Position numbers and translations under genes: made by a program. The notes under the pieces are model-generated. The model did no database searches and was not told the DNA's origin. It saw only the letters and a program-made list of their open reading frames with translations. Of a DNA stretch of 64,000 nt, positions 24,967 through 34,420 are shown in pieces; positions within the stretch are counted from its first letter, which is position 1; every line of letters starts with the position of its first letter. Where the stretch lies: assembly GCA_001899085.1 (NCBI GenBank), contig MKVB01000002.1:638602-702601 (forward strand), in the 5' to 3' direction. This DNA comes from Devosia sp. 66-14. Lineage in GTDB: Bacteria > Pseudomonadota > Alphaproteobacteria > Rhizobiales > Devosiaceae.

Positions 24967-26590
24967 TATCCCCGCTCTCGATATCGTCGATCTCAGCGTC
25001 GGCTATGCCGGCGAGACCGGCATCATCCCGGCGGTCGACCGGGTGTCGTTCAGCATCGCGCCGGGCGAGTTCATGGGGCTCGCCGGCGAATCCGGCTGCG
25101 GCAAGTCGACGATCGCGCAATCGATCCTGCGGCTGCTGCGGGCGCCGGGGATCATCACCGGCGGCGAGATCCGTATTGCCGGCAACGACATGCTGTCGGG
25201 AGACGACAATGCCGTGCGGGCGCTGCGCTGGCGCACCGCCTCGATCGTGCTGCAGAACTCCTTGACCTCGCTCAATCCGGTGAAGCGGATCGAGTGGCAG
25301 CTCAAGGAAGCGCTCGACCGCGGCGGCGCGGCGGTGCGGCGGACGCCGGCCGAACTGCTGCAGATGGTCGATATCGACCCCAAACGCCTGCGGGCCTTCC
25401 CGCATGAGCTGTCGGGCGGGCAGCGGCAGCGCGTGGTGATCGCCATGGCGCTGGCGCTCGAGCCGAAGCTGATCATTCTCGACGAGCCGACCACGGCGCT
25501 CGATGTGATCGTGCAGAAGGAAATCTTCGTCACGGTGAAGGCGCTGCAGCGGCAGATGGGCTTTGCCGTACTGCTGATCACCCACGACCTGCCGCTATTG
25601 TTCGAAGTGGCCGACCGCATCGCGGTGATGAAAGACGGCAAGATCGTCGAGACGGCGCCCGTAGTGGAGTTCCGGCAGCACCAGCAGCACCCGTATTCGA
25701 AGGCGCTGCTGACGGCGACGCCGAAGGTCGATTTCTCGACCCCGCCGGTGGCGCGGCCGAAATCGGTGGCGCATCCGGTGCTGGAAACCGCGCATCTCAC
25801 CAAGGCCTATGGCACAAACCCGCTCACCGGCCGCTCGGCCCTGGTGGCGGTCAACGATGTGTCGTTCCGGTTGGCGCCGGGCGAGATCGTGGCGCTGGTC
25901 GGCGCTTCGGGCAGCGGCAAATCGACCTTTGGGCGGATCGTCACCGGGCTGACCCGGCCGAGTTCGGGTGATGTGCTGGTCGATGGCCGGACGCCGGTGC
26001 CGGTATCGCGCCGCCGGCCGCATCAGCCGCGCGCCGCGCAGATGGTGTTCCAGGATGTCTATGGCTCGCTGAACCCGCTGCACACGATCGGCCACCACCT
26101 GCGCCGGGCGGTGATCTCGGCGCCCGGGGGCGACAAGACCGATGTCGAAGGCCGGGTGGCGGCGCTGCTCACCGAAGTCGGGTTGACCCCGACCGCCAGC
26201 TATCTCGACCGCCGTCCGCATGAGCTGTCGGGCGGCCAGCGCCAGCGCGTCGGCCTCGCCCGGGCGCTGGCGGCATCGCCCAAACTGCTGGTGGCGGACG
26301 AGCCGGTATCGATGCTCGACGTGTCGATCCGGCGCGACATCCTCAACCTGATCGCGCGGCTGCGCGACGAGCAGGGGGTCGCCGTCCTCTACATCACCCA
26401 TGACGTGGTCAGCGCCGGCTATATCGCCGACCGCATCGCGGTGATGCATCGCGGGCAACTGGTCGAAGAAGGGCTGGCCAAGGCCGTCCTCGCCAATCCG
26501 CAGCACGCCTATACGCGCCAGCTCATCGCCGCCGTACCCGGCGGCCTCGGGCTCGAAACTCCCATCGTCAATCCGGTTCCCGCATCATGA
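24959..26590 (+). CDS. ABC transporter ATP-binding protein, fused DppD-DppF type
   Basis: 543 residues with two complete nucleotide-binding domains. The first has GESGCGKST (near residue 45), LSGGQRQRV and LIILDEPTTALD. The second, from about residue 275, has GASGSGKST, LSGGQRQRV and LLVADEPVSMLD. Both sites look active. The fusion replaces separate DppD and DppF proteins. It energises the 23053/24040 permeases. Its stop overlaps the TIM-barrel gene start (ATGA). Confidence 0.92.
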   Translation: MPDIPALDIVDLSVGYAGETGIIPAVDRVSFSIAPGEFMGLAGESGCGKSTIAQSILRLLRAPGIITGGEIRIAGNDMLSGDDNAVRALRWRTASIVLQNSLTSLNPVKRIEWQLKEALDRGGAAVRRTPAELLQMVDIDPKRLRAFPHELSGGQRQRVVIAMALALEPKLIILDEPTTALDVIVQKEIFVTVKALQRQMGFAVLLITHDLPLLFEVADRIAVMKDGKIVETAPVVEFRQHQQHPYSKALLTATPKVDFSTPPVARPKSVAHPVLETAHLTKAYGTNPLTGRSALVAVNDVSFRLAPGEIVALVGASGSGKSTFGRIVTGLTRPSSGDVLVDGRTPVPVSRRRPHQPRAAQMVFQDVYGSLNPLHTIGHHLRRAVISAPGGDKTDVEGRVAALLTEVGLTPTASYLDRRPHELSGGQRQRVGLARALAASPKLLVADEPVSMLDVSIRRDILNLIARLRDEQGVAVLYITHDVVSAGYIADRIAVMHRGQLVEEGLAKAVLANPQHAYTRQLIAAVPGGLGLETPIVNPVPAS

Positions 26591-27666
26591 CAGTGACAGA
26601 CATTCCCGAAATCCGCGTCGGCATCGATGGGCGGAAATTTCCTCGCGCCGCCGAACTCGGCCCGCTCGGGCTGATCGAGCGCTGCGCCGAACTCGGCCAT
26701 GCCGGGGTGTTCTTCCGCACCGTGCTCGACGTTTCGCCGACGCTCGACCAGGGCTTTCTCGCCGCAGTGAAGCAGCGGGCCGACGAACTCGGGCTCTCCC
26801 TCGAAATGGGGCTGGGCAAGATCAACCCCTACAACACGCCCGAGGCGCCGGAGGTCCGCGATGTCGGCAAGGGCGATTACCTGCTCGGCATGACGAGGAT
26901 GATCGAGGCGACGACGGCGATCGGCTGCACGGCGCTCTGGGGCGATACCGCCAACTACCAGCGGCACGACTGGGGTCTTCATGCCATCGATCGCTACCGC
27001 ACCGATGTGGATTGGCCCGACCAGCTCGAAGCGACGCGAAAGTTCCTCTTGAAACTGAAGCCGGTGCTTCGGGATCGCGGCGCGGTCATCGCGGTCGAGA
27101 CGCATGAAGAGATCACCACGGCGGAGATCGTGCGGCTGGTCGAACAGGTGGGCGCCGATGCGCTGGGGGTGACGCTCGATCTCGCCAATGTGGTGGTGCG
27201 CGGCGAGGACCCGGTGGCGGCCACCCGCCGCGTCGCGCCCTATGTGAAAAAGACCCATATGCGCGACATCGTGCTGTTCGCCCGCCCGCTCGGGCTGGAG
27301 CGACAGACGCGGGCCTGCGGCGACGGGGTGATCGATTGGCAGGCGGTGCTGGGCGCGCTGTTCGCCGCCGGCAGCTTCCCCAACTTCACCATCGAGAATG
27401 TCTGGGGCTCGGACAAGAACCAGATCCCGCTGTTCGATCCGGACTGGCAGGCCCGCCAGCCCGATGCCGAGATGGGCGAGATCCTCGAACTGATCCGCCT
27501 GTCACGGCTGTTCGAGGACGGCGTCGCCGCGGGCACGATGATCGCCCCGGACGACTATTTCTCGGAGCACCCAGACCTCGACGAACTCGAAGGGTTCGTC
27601 ACGCGCAGTGGCGCGACCCTCAAGGCGGCAGCCGCAGCGCTGCGCGCCAACGTTTCAAAGGAGTAG
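26587..27666 (+). CDS. TIM-barrel sugar isomerase/epimerase-like protein
   Basis: 359 residues of the xylose-isomerase-like fold. Likely metal-site segments are IAVETHEEITTAE, LGVTLDLANVVVR and KTHMRDIVLF. It is a paralogue of 17445 but about 50 residues longer, with a C-terminal helical tail (FEDGVAAGTMIAPDDYFSEH). Translationally coupled to the importer ATPase, so it probably acts on the imported compound. Reaction unknown. Confidence 0.75.
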   Translation: MTVTDIPEIRVGIDGRKFPRAAELGPLGLIERCAELGHAGVFFRTVLDVSPTLDQGFLAAVKQRADELGLSLEMGLGKINPYNTPEAPEVRDVGKGDYLLGMTRMIEATTAIGCTALWGDTANYQRHDWGLHAIDRYRTDVDWPDQLEATRKFLLKLKPVLRDRGAVIAVETHEEITTAEIVRLVEQVGADALGVTLDLANVVVRGEDPVAATRRVAPYVKKTHMRDIVLFARPLGLERQTRACGDGVIDWQAVLGALFAAGSFPNFTIENVWGSDKNQIPLFDPDWQARQPDAEMGEILELIRLSRLFEDGVAAGTMIAPDDYFSEHPDLDELEGFVTRSGATLKAAAAALRANVSKE

Positions 27667-27672
27667 CCGCAA

Positions 27673-28458
27673 ATGAATTATCCGCTCAAAGTTCTGGTCG
27701 TCGAAGCCCATCCCGACGAAGCGGAAATGTACTCCGGCGGCACGATGCGGCTCCTCGCCGACAAGGGTGCGGCCGTCAAGTTCATGTCGCTGACCAATGG
27801 CGATGCCGGCCACTACCAGATGGATCGCGAACCGCTGAAGCGTCGCCGGGCCCGCGAGGCCTATACCGCCGCCCGCCATCTCGGAGTGCTCGACTACGAG
27901 ATCCTCGATATCCACGATGGCGAGCTGGTGCCCGACCTCGCGGTACGCACCGCGGTGATCTCGGCGATCCGCCGCTGGCAGGCCGATATCGTCATCACCT
28001 TCCATGACGATTGCCCCGGCCATCTCGACAACCGGTCGGCCGGCCGGGCCGTGCGCGAGGCGTCGGGCTTCTGCACCAACGGCAATATCGTGCCAGAGGT
28101 GCCGCCGCTGGCCGATGCGCCGATCTGCCTGAAGATGACCGATTACGGCGCCATCGACGTGCACAAGCACGATGTGGTGGTGGATGTCGGCGCTTCGATC
28201 GATGCCAAGCTCAAGGCCTGCGCCGCGCATGCGACGCAGTTCTACGAGTTCGCGCCGTTCGAGCGCGGCTTCCTCAACGAAGCACCCCGGATCGGCGACT
28301 GGGCGGCCGAGCGGGCGTTCATCCTCAAATACTGGCCGGAGTTCATGTACACCCAGCCGGGCATGGCCGGGGCAGGGGAATTCGCCGAGAGTTTCCAGCT
28401 GGCGGATTATGGGCGGAAGGCCACGGCCAAGGAGGTCAAGGCGCTGCTCGGGGTTTAG
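27673..28458 (+). CDS. PIG-L/LmbE-like deacetylase with altered zinc motif
   Basis: 261 residues of the PIG-L fold (N-acetylglucosamine and similar deacetylases). The first motif reads AHPDEAEMYSGGT, with Glu where AHPDD enzymes carry the second Asp. The second reads CPGHLDNRSAG, with Asn where HPDH enzymes carry the ligand His. Both changes touch zinc ligands, so metal binding or chemistry may differ. It is last in the ROK-linked importer operon, six bases after the TIM-barrel gene, suggesting an N-acyl sugar-like or amide-bearing substrate (inference). Confidence 0.75.
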   Translation: MNYPLKVLVVEAHPDEAEMYSGGTMRLLADKGAAVKFMSLTNGDAGHYQMDREPLKRRRAREAYTAARHLGVLDYEILDIHDGELVPDLAVRTAVISAIRRWQADIVITFHDDCPGHLDNRSAGRAVREASGFCTNGNIVPEVPPLADAPICLKMTDYGAIDVHKHDVVVDVGASIDAKLKACAAHATQFYEFAPFERGFLNEAPRIGDWAAERAFILKYWPEFMYTQPGMAGAGEFAESFQLADYGRKATAKEVKALLGV

Positions 28459-28489
28459 GTCGGGGAACACACCGGCGGTAGAGTGGTTG

Positions 28490-28643
28490 CCTTCTCCCCT
28501 TGTGGGAGAAGGTGCCCGAAGGGCGGATGAGGGGTATCTCTCCGCGTACACCGTCGCCCGTCGCTGCGCTCCGAGCGCGCTACACTTCGTTGCGCGGACC
28601 CCTCATCCGGCCTTCGGCCACCTTCTCCCACAAGGGGAGAAGG
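28490..28643. repeat. Inverted repeat, CCTTCTCCCC family
   Basis: CCTTCTCCCCTTGTGGGAGA and the complement near 28620-28643 flank inner GGATGAGGGG/CCCCTCATCC and CCGAAGG/CCTTCGG arms. It fills most of the 392-base gap between the PIG-L gene and the next binding protein; no gene is seen in that gap. Probably ends the upstream transcript. Confidence 0.8.
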
Positions 28644-28850
28644 CCCACACGCCACGGCCGGTGGACCCGATAGCGCCGACAGAGTGCGGGCCGCTAACGA
28701 TACCTTGGTATCCGCGTTTGCGCCGAAGGTGAACTTGTCCGGGGACACCCCGGAATTGATGCTGATCCTCGTCGCCAATCGGACCTGGAAGCGACCTCCT
28801 CCCTGCTTCCAGGCACGAACTGGCCTCCCCCTTTGGAAGAGAGGATCAGT

Positions 28851-30485
28851 ATGTCCAAACGCAGATTTCTGCCGCTTGCCGCGGCGCTGCTGACTGCCGC
28901 TGCCTCGAGCGTCGCACTGCCCGCCATCGCTCAGACAGAGTTCGCGCCCACGCCGCTCAGCCCCGACCAGGTCGGCTCGGGTCCGCGGCTCATCTATCTC
29001 CATCACGAATATCCCGCGACGCTCGATCCGCAGAACACCTCGGCCTTTGTCGGCCAGCTGGCGATGGAGTTTTTCGATACGCTCGTTACCTACGAGATCG
29101 ATCCGGCCACCGGCATCGCCGACCAGACCAGGATCGTGCCGCGGCTCGCCACCTCGTGGGAGATCTCTGCCGACAACAAGGTGCTGACCTTCCACCTCAA
29201 CCCGGCCGCCAAGTTCTGGGACGGCTCACCCGTCACCGCCGACGATGTCTACTGGTCGATCGAGCGGGCGCTGGTCGGACGCATGGGCTGGGGCACCACG
29301 CAGATCGAGACCGGCGGCATCTTCAAGGTCGACCAGATGAAGGTGGTGGACCCGCAGACGCTGGAGATCACCTATCCGGATGGGCTGGGCCGCTACGCGC
29401 TGCGCAACTTCGCCTCGATGTCGCTGACGGTGATGTCGAAGGCTGCCTGCGAAGCCGGGCGCACCGCCGAGGACACCTGGTGCGTCGAGTGGATCAAGAA
29501 GAACGCCATGGGCTCGGGGCCCTACATGCTGGGCGAGCAGCGCAACGGCGAGTACCTGACGGCCGTCGCCAACAAGAACTACTGGGGCGATGCCAAGCCG
29601 TTCTATTCTGAGGTGATGTTCCGGGTGGTGCCGGATGCGCAGACCCGCATGCTGCTGATGGAAAGCGGCGAGGCGGATATCGCCTTCATGACCCCCAACG
29701 AATATTCGGTGCTGTCGAAATCGCCGAACACCAAGGTGTTCTCGGTGCCCTCGCAGCAGGACGTGGCGGTGCTGCGCTGGAAGCCCGACGTGCCGCCGTT
29801 CGACGATCCGAAAATCCGCGAAGCGGTGATCAAGGCGATCCCCTATGAGCGGCTGGTGACCGAGGTGTGCAAGGGCTTCTGTACCCCGGTGCAGAACCTC
29901 GTCGGCGTCAACACGCCGGGCTATGTCGCCGACCCCGAATTCACCACCGATGTCGAAGCCGCCAAGAAGCTGGTGGCGGAGAGCAAGTATGCCGGGAACG
30001 TGCCGTCGTTCGAAGTGCCGGTGGTGCAGGGCTCGGGCAACATGACGGCCGGCGTCATCATCCAGGATGCGCTGCGCGGCATCGGGCTCGACATGCAGAT
30101 CAAGCCGCTGACCCAGAACGCCTTCGACGACATCGCCTGGGGCAAGCGCGACCTCAAGGTCTCGATCCACTCGATGGGGCCGTGGTGGAACGACTTCATG
30201 TACTGGGCCTACTGGATGTATCGCACCGACAGCGCCACCAACCACATCCAGTTCTCCAACGCGACGCTCGACAAGGATGTGCTGGCGGCCCTGCTGGTGC
30301 CGCAGGAGGACACCGAGACCTACGGCAAGCTGCAGACCGAAGTGCTCGGCATCCTCAATGGCGAGCACCTGGCGGCGCCGCTCTACCAGGTGAACTGGAA
30401 CGCCGCGGTCTCCAGCCGGATCTGCAACGTCAACAAGTTCCCCTGGGGCACCATCACCTTCTCCTGGCTGCGCCCCTGCGCCTGA
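28851..30485 (+). CDS. ABC transporter substrate-binding protein, family 5
   Basis: 544 residues of the SBP_bac_5 family. Signal peptide MSKRRFLPLAAALLTAAASS with cleavage after AIA-QT near residue 27. Mature domain: YPATLDPQNTSAFVGQLAME, FHLNPAAKFWDGSPVTADDV, and GSGPYMLGEQRNGEYL. Cysteine pairs (CEAGRTAEDTWC, CKGFC) suggest disulfides. AGAGGATC precedes the ATG at 28851. It heads the operon that runs to the amidohydrolases and the two-component system. Confidence 0.9.
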   Translation: MSKRRFLPLAAALLTAAASSVALPAIAQTEFAPTPLSPDQVGSGPRLIYLHHEYPATLDPQNTSAFVGQLAMEFFDTLVTYEIDPATGIADQTRIVPRLATSWEISADNKVLTFHLNPAAKFWDGSPVTADDVYWSIERALVGRMGWGTTQIETGGIFKVDQMKVVDPQTLEITYPDGLGRYALRNFASMSLTVMSKAACEAGRTAEDTWCVEWIKKNAMGSGPYMLGEQRNGEYLTAVANKNYWGDAKPFYSEVMFRVVPDAQTRMLLMESGEADIAFMTPNEYSVLSKSPNTKVFSVPSQQDVAVLRWKPDVPPFDDPKIREAVIKAIPYERLVTEVCKGFCTPVQNLVGVNTPGYVADPEFTTDVEAAKKLVAESKYAGNVPSFEVPVVQGSGNMTAGVIIQDALRGIGLDMQIKPLTQNAFDDIAWGKRDLKVSIHSMGPWWNDFMYWAYWMYRTDSATNHIQFSNATLDKDVLAALLVPQEDTETYGKLQTEVLGILNGEHLAAPLYQVNWNAAVSSRICNVNKFPWGTITFSWLRPCA

Positions 30486-30542
30486 CCCACCCGTGACCTG
30501 CCGTCCCGGCCCCTGGCCGGGGCGGCTTCTTCGGACCATCCG

Positions 30543-31583
30543 GTGACCAAGATGCGCCTTCCACCGATCCTTGTTTACGTGTTGAGACGCCTCGCGATCG
30601 GGCTCGTCGTGCTGTTCGGCATCAGCGCGGTCGCCTTCTCGATGGCATACCTCTTGCCGTCCGATCCGGTGACCAGCCGCTATCCCGACATCACCAACGA
30701 GCAGCGCGCCGAGATGCGGCGCCAGATGGGCCTCGATCAGCCGCTGGTGGTGCAATATGCGCGCTATATGGAATCGGTGTTTCGCGGCGAGTTCGGCCGC
30801 TCCTTCGGCACCGGCAACAGCGTTGTGCAAGACCTGGCGCAGCGCATCCCGGCAACGCTGGAACTGGCGAGTTTCGGCATCGCCTTCGGCGTGCTGGTCG
30901 GCATTCCGCTCGGGCTGGTCGCCGCGGTGCGGCGCGGCAAGCCGACCGACCACCTGGTGCGGGTGGTCAATATCGCCATCCAGTCGGTGCCGGCATTCTG
31001 GCTCGGCGTGGTGCTGATCTTTCTCTTATATTTCCAGTGGCGGCTGGTGCCCTCGCCAATCGGCCGGCTGTCGCCGATGTTCATCTCGCCGCCGCCGGTC
31101 ACCGGCTTCCTCACCATCGATGCGCTGCTCGCCGGCAAGCCAGATATCGCTTTCGCCGCCCTGCGCCAGCTGATGCTGCCGGCGCTGGTGCTGGGGCTGG
31201 GCGTGGTGTCGCCGCTGGCGCGGATCACCCGCTCGGCCATGGGCGAGTCGCTGGGCGAGGACTATGTCACCTTCGGCCGGGCGCTGGGGCTGAGGCCGCG
31301 CCAGGTGGTGCTGGGCGATGCGTTCCGCGGCGCGCTGGTGCCGATCGTCACGACGCTCGGCTTCGTTGTCGCCAACGTGCTGGCCGGCGCCGCCATCGTC
31401 GAGACGGTGTTCGCCTGGCCGGGCATCGGCCGCTACGCCGTCACCGCCATCACCACCTCGGACATGGCGCCGGTTTCGACCTGCATCCTGTTGATCGCCT
31501 CCAGCGTCGCCGTCACCAACCTGATTGTCGACCTCTCCTATGCCCTCATCGACCCCCGGATCCGGCATGAATATGCAAGGTGA
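30543..31583 (+). CDS. ABC transporter permease, DppB type
   Basis: 346 residues with a GTG start (an ATG three codons in is the alternative). The N-terminal span leads to the conserved LLPSDPVTSRYPD and MGLDQPLVVQYARYMESVFR segment, further spans, and the EAA loop TFGRALGLRPRQVVLGDAFR. Partner of the following DppC-type gene, whose start overlaps this stop. Confidence 0.9.
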   Translation: MTKMRLPPILVYVLRRLAIGLVVLFGISAVAFSMAYLLPSDPVTSRYPDITNEQRAEMRRQMGLDQPLVVQYARYMESVFRGEFGRSFGTGNSVVQDLAQRIPATLELASFGIAFGVLVGIPLGLVAAVRRGKPTDHLVRVVNIAIQSVPAFWLGVVLIFLLYFQWRLVPSPIGRLSPMFISPPPVTGFLTIDALLAGKPDIAFAALRQLMLPALVLGLGVVSPLARITRSAMGESLGEDYVTFGRALGLRPRQVVLGDAFRGALVPIVTTLGFVVANVLAGAAIVETVFAWPGIGRYAVTAITTSDMAPVSTCILLIASSVAVTNLIVDLSYALIDPRIRHEYAR

Positions 31584-32466
31584 TCGCATCGTGCCGCTCA
31601 CGGCATCCCGCCCCCGACCGAGCCGCAGCTGGCGGAAGCTCTATTTCGGCGCCTTTGGCGGCGACCCGCTGGGCGTCGTCGGGGTGGTGCTGCTCGCCAT
31701 CCTGTTGCTGACGGCAATCTTCGGGCCGTTCCTCGTCACCCACGACCCGATCCTCACCACGCCCGACGTGCTGCTGCCGCCTTCGGCAGCGCACTGGCTG
31801 GGGACCGATCATTTCGGCCGCGACGTGTTCTCGCGCACCATCACTTCGCTCCGGATCGACTTCATCGTCGCCGGCGTCGGGGTGAGCGGCGCCATCGTCA
31901 TCGGCTCCCTGATCGGGCTGATCTGCGGCTATGTCGGTGGCTGGTTCGACGACCTGGTGATGCGGCTGGTCGATATCATCCAGTCCTTCCCGCTGATCCT
32001 CGTCGCGATGATCCTGGTGCTGGTGCTCGGGCCGGGCGTCGAGAGCATCGTCATCGTCACGGTGCTGATCAATATCCCGCTCTATGCGCGGGTGATCCGC
32101 GGCCAGGCGCTGAGCAAGAAGAGCCTCGAGTATATCGACGCGGCGCGCTGCTCGGGCGCCTCGGAGATGTCGATCCTGTTCCGGCATCTGCTCCCCAATA
32201 CGGTCAACCCGATCGTCATCCATGGCAGCCTCAACCTCGCCGCGGCGGTGGGTAATGTCGCGGTGCTGTCGTTCCTCGGCATCGGCATCAGGCCGCCGAC
32301 GCCGGACCTCGGGGTGATGGTGGCCGAAGGCACCAACTACCTGGTGCAGGGCGCCTGGTGGATGAGCATCTGCCCCGGCCTCGTGCTCGCCACCACGATC
32401 TTCAGCCTCAACCTGATGGGCGACGCGCTCGAGGCGCGGCTCGATCCGCGCCGGGGGAGCGAGTGA
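31567..32466 (+). CDS. ABC transporter permease, DppC type
   Basis: About 299 residues. Shows WLGTDHFGRDVFSRTITSLR, five or six membrane spans and the EAA loop YIDAARCSGASEMSILFRHL. Start choices are ATG 31567, ATG 31573 and GTG 31591; the last has AAGGTGA seven bases upstream and would remove the overlap with the DppB-type stop. The stop overlaps the ATPase ATG by one base (TGATG). Confidence 0.88.
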   Translation: MNMQGDRIVPLTASRPRPSRSWRKLYFGAFGGDPLGVVGVVLLAILLLTAIFGPFLVTHDPILTTPDVLLPPSAAHWLGTDHFGRDVFSRTITSLRIDFIVAGVGVSGAIVIGSLIGLICGYVGGWFDDLVMRLVDIIQSFPLILVAMILVLVLGPGVESIVIVTVLINIPLYARVIRGQALSKKSLEYIDAARCSGASEMSILFRHLLPNTVNPIVIHGSLNLAAAVGNVAVLSFLGIGIRPPTPDLGVMVAEGTNYLVQGAWWMSICPGLVLATTIFSLNLMGDALEARLDPRRGSE

Positions 32467-33431
32467 TGGGCGAGAAACTGTTCGAAATCCAGAACCTCTC
32501 GATTGATACCAGGCGCGGTGGGGTCACCCGGCGCATCGTCGAGAACATGAACCTCGCGGTGGAGCGCGGGCAGATCTACGGCCTTGTCGGCGAAAGCGGC
32601 TCGGGCAAATCGATCTCGATGATGGCGAGCGTCGGCCTTGCGGCGCCGGGCCTCCTGGTCAGAAGCGGCGAGGTCGGCTTCGGTGGCCGGCGGCTGCCGG
32701 CGAGCGACCAGAAGGGCCTGCGCGGCAACCTCTCGCATGGCGTGTCGCTGCTGTTCCAGAACGCCAAGGGGGCGCTGAGCCCGTTCCTCACCACCGGACG
32801 GCAGGTCGAGCGGGTGCTGGCGCAGCGCAAGGTGCCGAAACCGGCCCGGCCGAAAGAGATCACCGAACTGTTCCGGCTGGTGGGGCTCAATTTTGCCGAT
32901 CTGGGTGAAAAATACCCGCACCAGATCAGCGGGGGGCAGGCGCAGCGCGTCGCCATGGCCTGCGCCATGGCCAGCAACCCGGCGCTGCTGATCGCCGACG
33001 AGCCGACCACGGCGCTCGATGTCACCACCGAGCGCGAGCTCCTGCGCTTCCTCACCCGGATCTGCCGGGAGCGCGACATGGCGATCGTCCTCATCGCGCA
33101 CAACCTGTCGCTGGTGTCGGAATATTGCTCGGGCCTCAGCATCATGCATGCCGGACAGGTGGTGGAGGAGGGGGCGCTGCGCTCGATCTTCGCCACGCCG
33201 CTCCACCCCTATACGAAGGGGCTGATCGCGGCAGTGCCGGATGTCGACGAGCCGCATGAACTGGTGCCGCTCGAGGGCAGCGTCTGGGGCGGACGCAACG
33301 ATATCGTGCGCTGCCGGTTCTCGCATCGCTGTCCGCATGTAAGGGCCCGATGCGAGGCGGGCCTGCCGCCGGCCATCGCGCGCGGCGGGCACCAGGTGCA
33401 TTGCGTGCTCTATGAGGGAGAAGCGGCATGA
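32466..33431 (+). CDS. ABC transporter ATP-binding protein, DppD type
   Basis: 321 residues: Walker A GESGSGKSISM (Ser in place of the usual Thr after GKS), signature ISGGQAQRV, Walker B LLIADEPTTALD, and the C-terminal oligopeptide-ABC cysteine motif CRFSHRCPHVRARC, which in relatives can bind an Fe-S cluster. Starts at a TGATG junction and ends in an ATGA overlap with its partner ATPase. Confidence 0.9.
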   Translation: MGEKLFEIQNLSIDTRRGGVTRRIVENMNLAVERGQIYGLVGESGSGKSISMMASVGLAAPGLLVRSGEVGFGGRRLPASDQKGLRGNLSHGVSLLFQNAKGALSPFLTTGRQVERVLAQRKVPKPARPKEITELFRLVGLNFADLGEKYPHQISGGQAQRVAMACAMASNPALLIADEPTTALDVTTERELLRFLTRICRERDMAIVLIAHNLSLVSEYCSGLSIMHAGQVVEEGALRSIFATPLHPYTKGLIAAVPDVDEPHELVPLEGSVWGGRNDIVRCRFSHRCPHVRARCEAGLPPAIARGGHQVHCVLYEGEAA

Positions 33432-34420
33432 GCGCTCCGGCCCTCAGCGTTCGCACGCTGACCAAGCTGTTCCACAATCCGGCGGCGCCGGACGCCATGC
33501 CGGTGGGGGTGCGCGGCGTCTCGTTCGATGTCCAGCCGGGCGAAGTGGTCGGGCTGATCGGCGAGAGCGGCTGCGGCAAGACCACGCTGGGCCGCTGCGT
33601 CGTCGGGCTGCAATCGGCCGATGCCGGCGAGATCATCGTCGATAGCACCGATTTCTCGGCGCTCAGCGGCGCGGCCAAGCGCCGCTTCAGGAAGAACGTG
33701 CAGATCGTCTTCCAGCGGCCGGAAACCTGCCTCAACCCGCGGATGACGGTCGCGACCTTCGTCACCGAGGCGCTGCGCAATTTCCGCACCGTGGCGCGCG
33801 AGGACGAGCGGGCCCGGCTCGTGGAACTCGCGACGCTGGTCGGCCTCCGCGAAGAGACGCTGGAGCGCTATCCGCATCAGCTGTCGGGCGGCGAGCGGCA
33901 GCGCGTCGCCATCATGCGGGCGCTGGCCTGCGAACCGCAGGTCATGGTGCTCGACGAGCCGACTTCGGCGCTCGACGTTTCGGTGCAGGCGCAGGTGCTG
34001 CGCACCCTCAAGGACCTGCAGGTGGCGGTGGGCACGGCCATGCTGTTCATCAGCCATGACGTGGCGGTGGTGCGCTACATCTCGAGCCGCGTCATGGTGA
34101 TGTATCTGGGCGTGATCGTCGAGGAAGGGCCGGCCGACGCGGTGTTCTCGGCGCCCTCGCACCCCTATACGCGCGCCTTGCTGGGCGCGGCGCCGCGCCT
34201 CACCCCAAAACCGGACGACGGCATCGCGATGCGCGGCGAACTGGTGCTCGGCGAGGTGAAACCGGGCGAGTGCCCGGTGCGCGCCCGCTGTCCCCTGGCG
34301 CATGAGCGCTGCCACACTGCTCCTCCCGTGACCGAGCTCGGCGGCGGCCACCGTGCCGCCTGCTGGCTCAGCGGCGAAACCCCAAACCAAAACCAAGTCG
34401 ATCAGAAAGCGGCATCATGA
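33428..34420 (+). CDS. ABC transporter ATP-binding protein, DppF type
   Basis: 330 residues: Walker A GESGCGKTTLG, signature LSGGERQRV, Walker B VMVLDEPTSALD, and C-terminal CPVRARCPLAHERC. With the previous gene it forms the ATPase pair of this importer. The stop overlaps the first DUF6282-like gene by four bases, so uptake and hydrolysis are translated together. Confidence 0.9.
   Translation: MSAPALSVRTLTKLFHNPAAPDAMPVGVRGVSFDVQPGEVVGLIGESGCGKTTLGRCVVGLQSADAGEIIVDSTDFSALSGAAKRRFRKNVQIVFQRPETCLNPRMTVATFVTEALRNFRTVAREDERARLVELATLVGLREETLERYPHQLSGGERQRVAIMRALACEPQVMVLDEPTSALDVSVQAQVLRTLKDLQVAVGTAMLFISHDVAVVRYISSRVMVMYLGVIVEEGPADAVFSAPSHPYTRALLGAAPRLTPKPDDGIAMRGELVLGEVKPGECPVRARCPLAHERCHTAPPVTELGGGHRAACWLSGETPNQNQVDQKAAS

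Noticed and set aside
29226-30953. A 575-codon frame opposite the second binding-protein and permease genes
   Set aside because: It spans two real genes on the other strand and shows only shadow composition.
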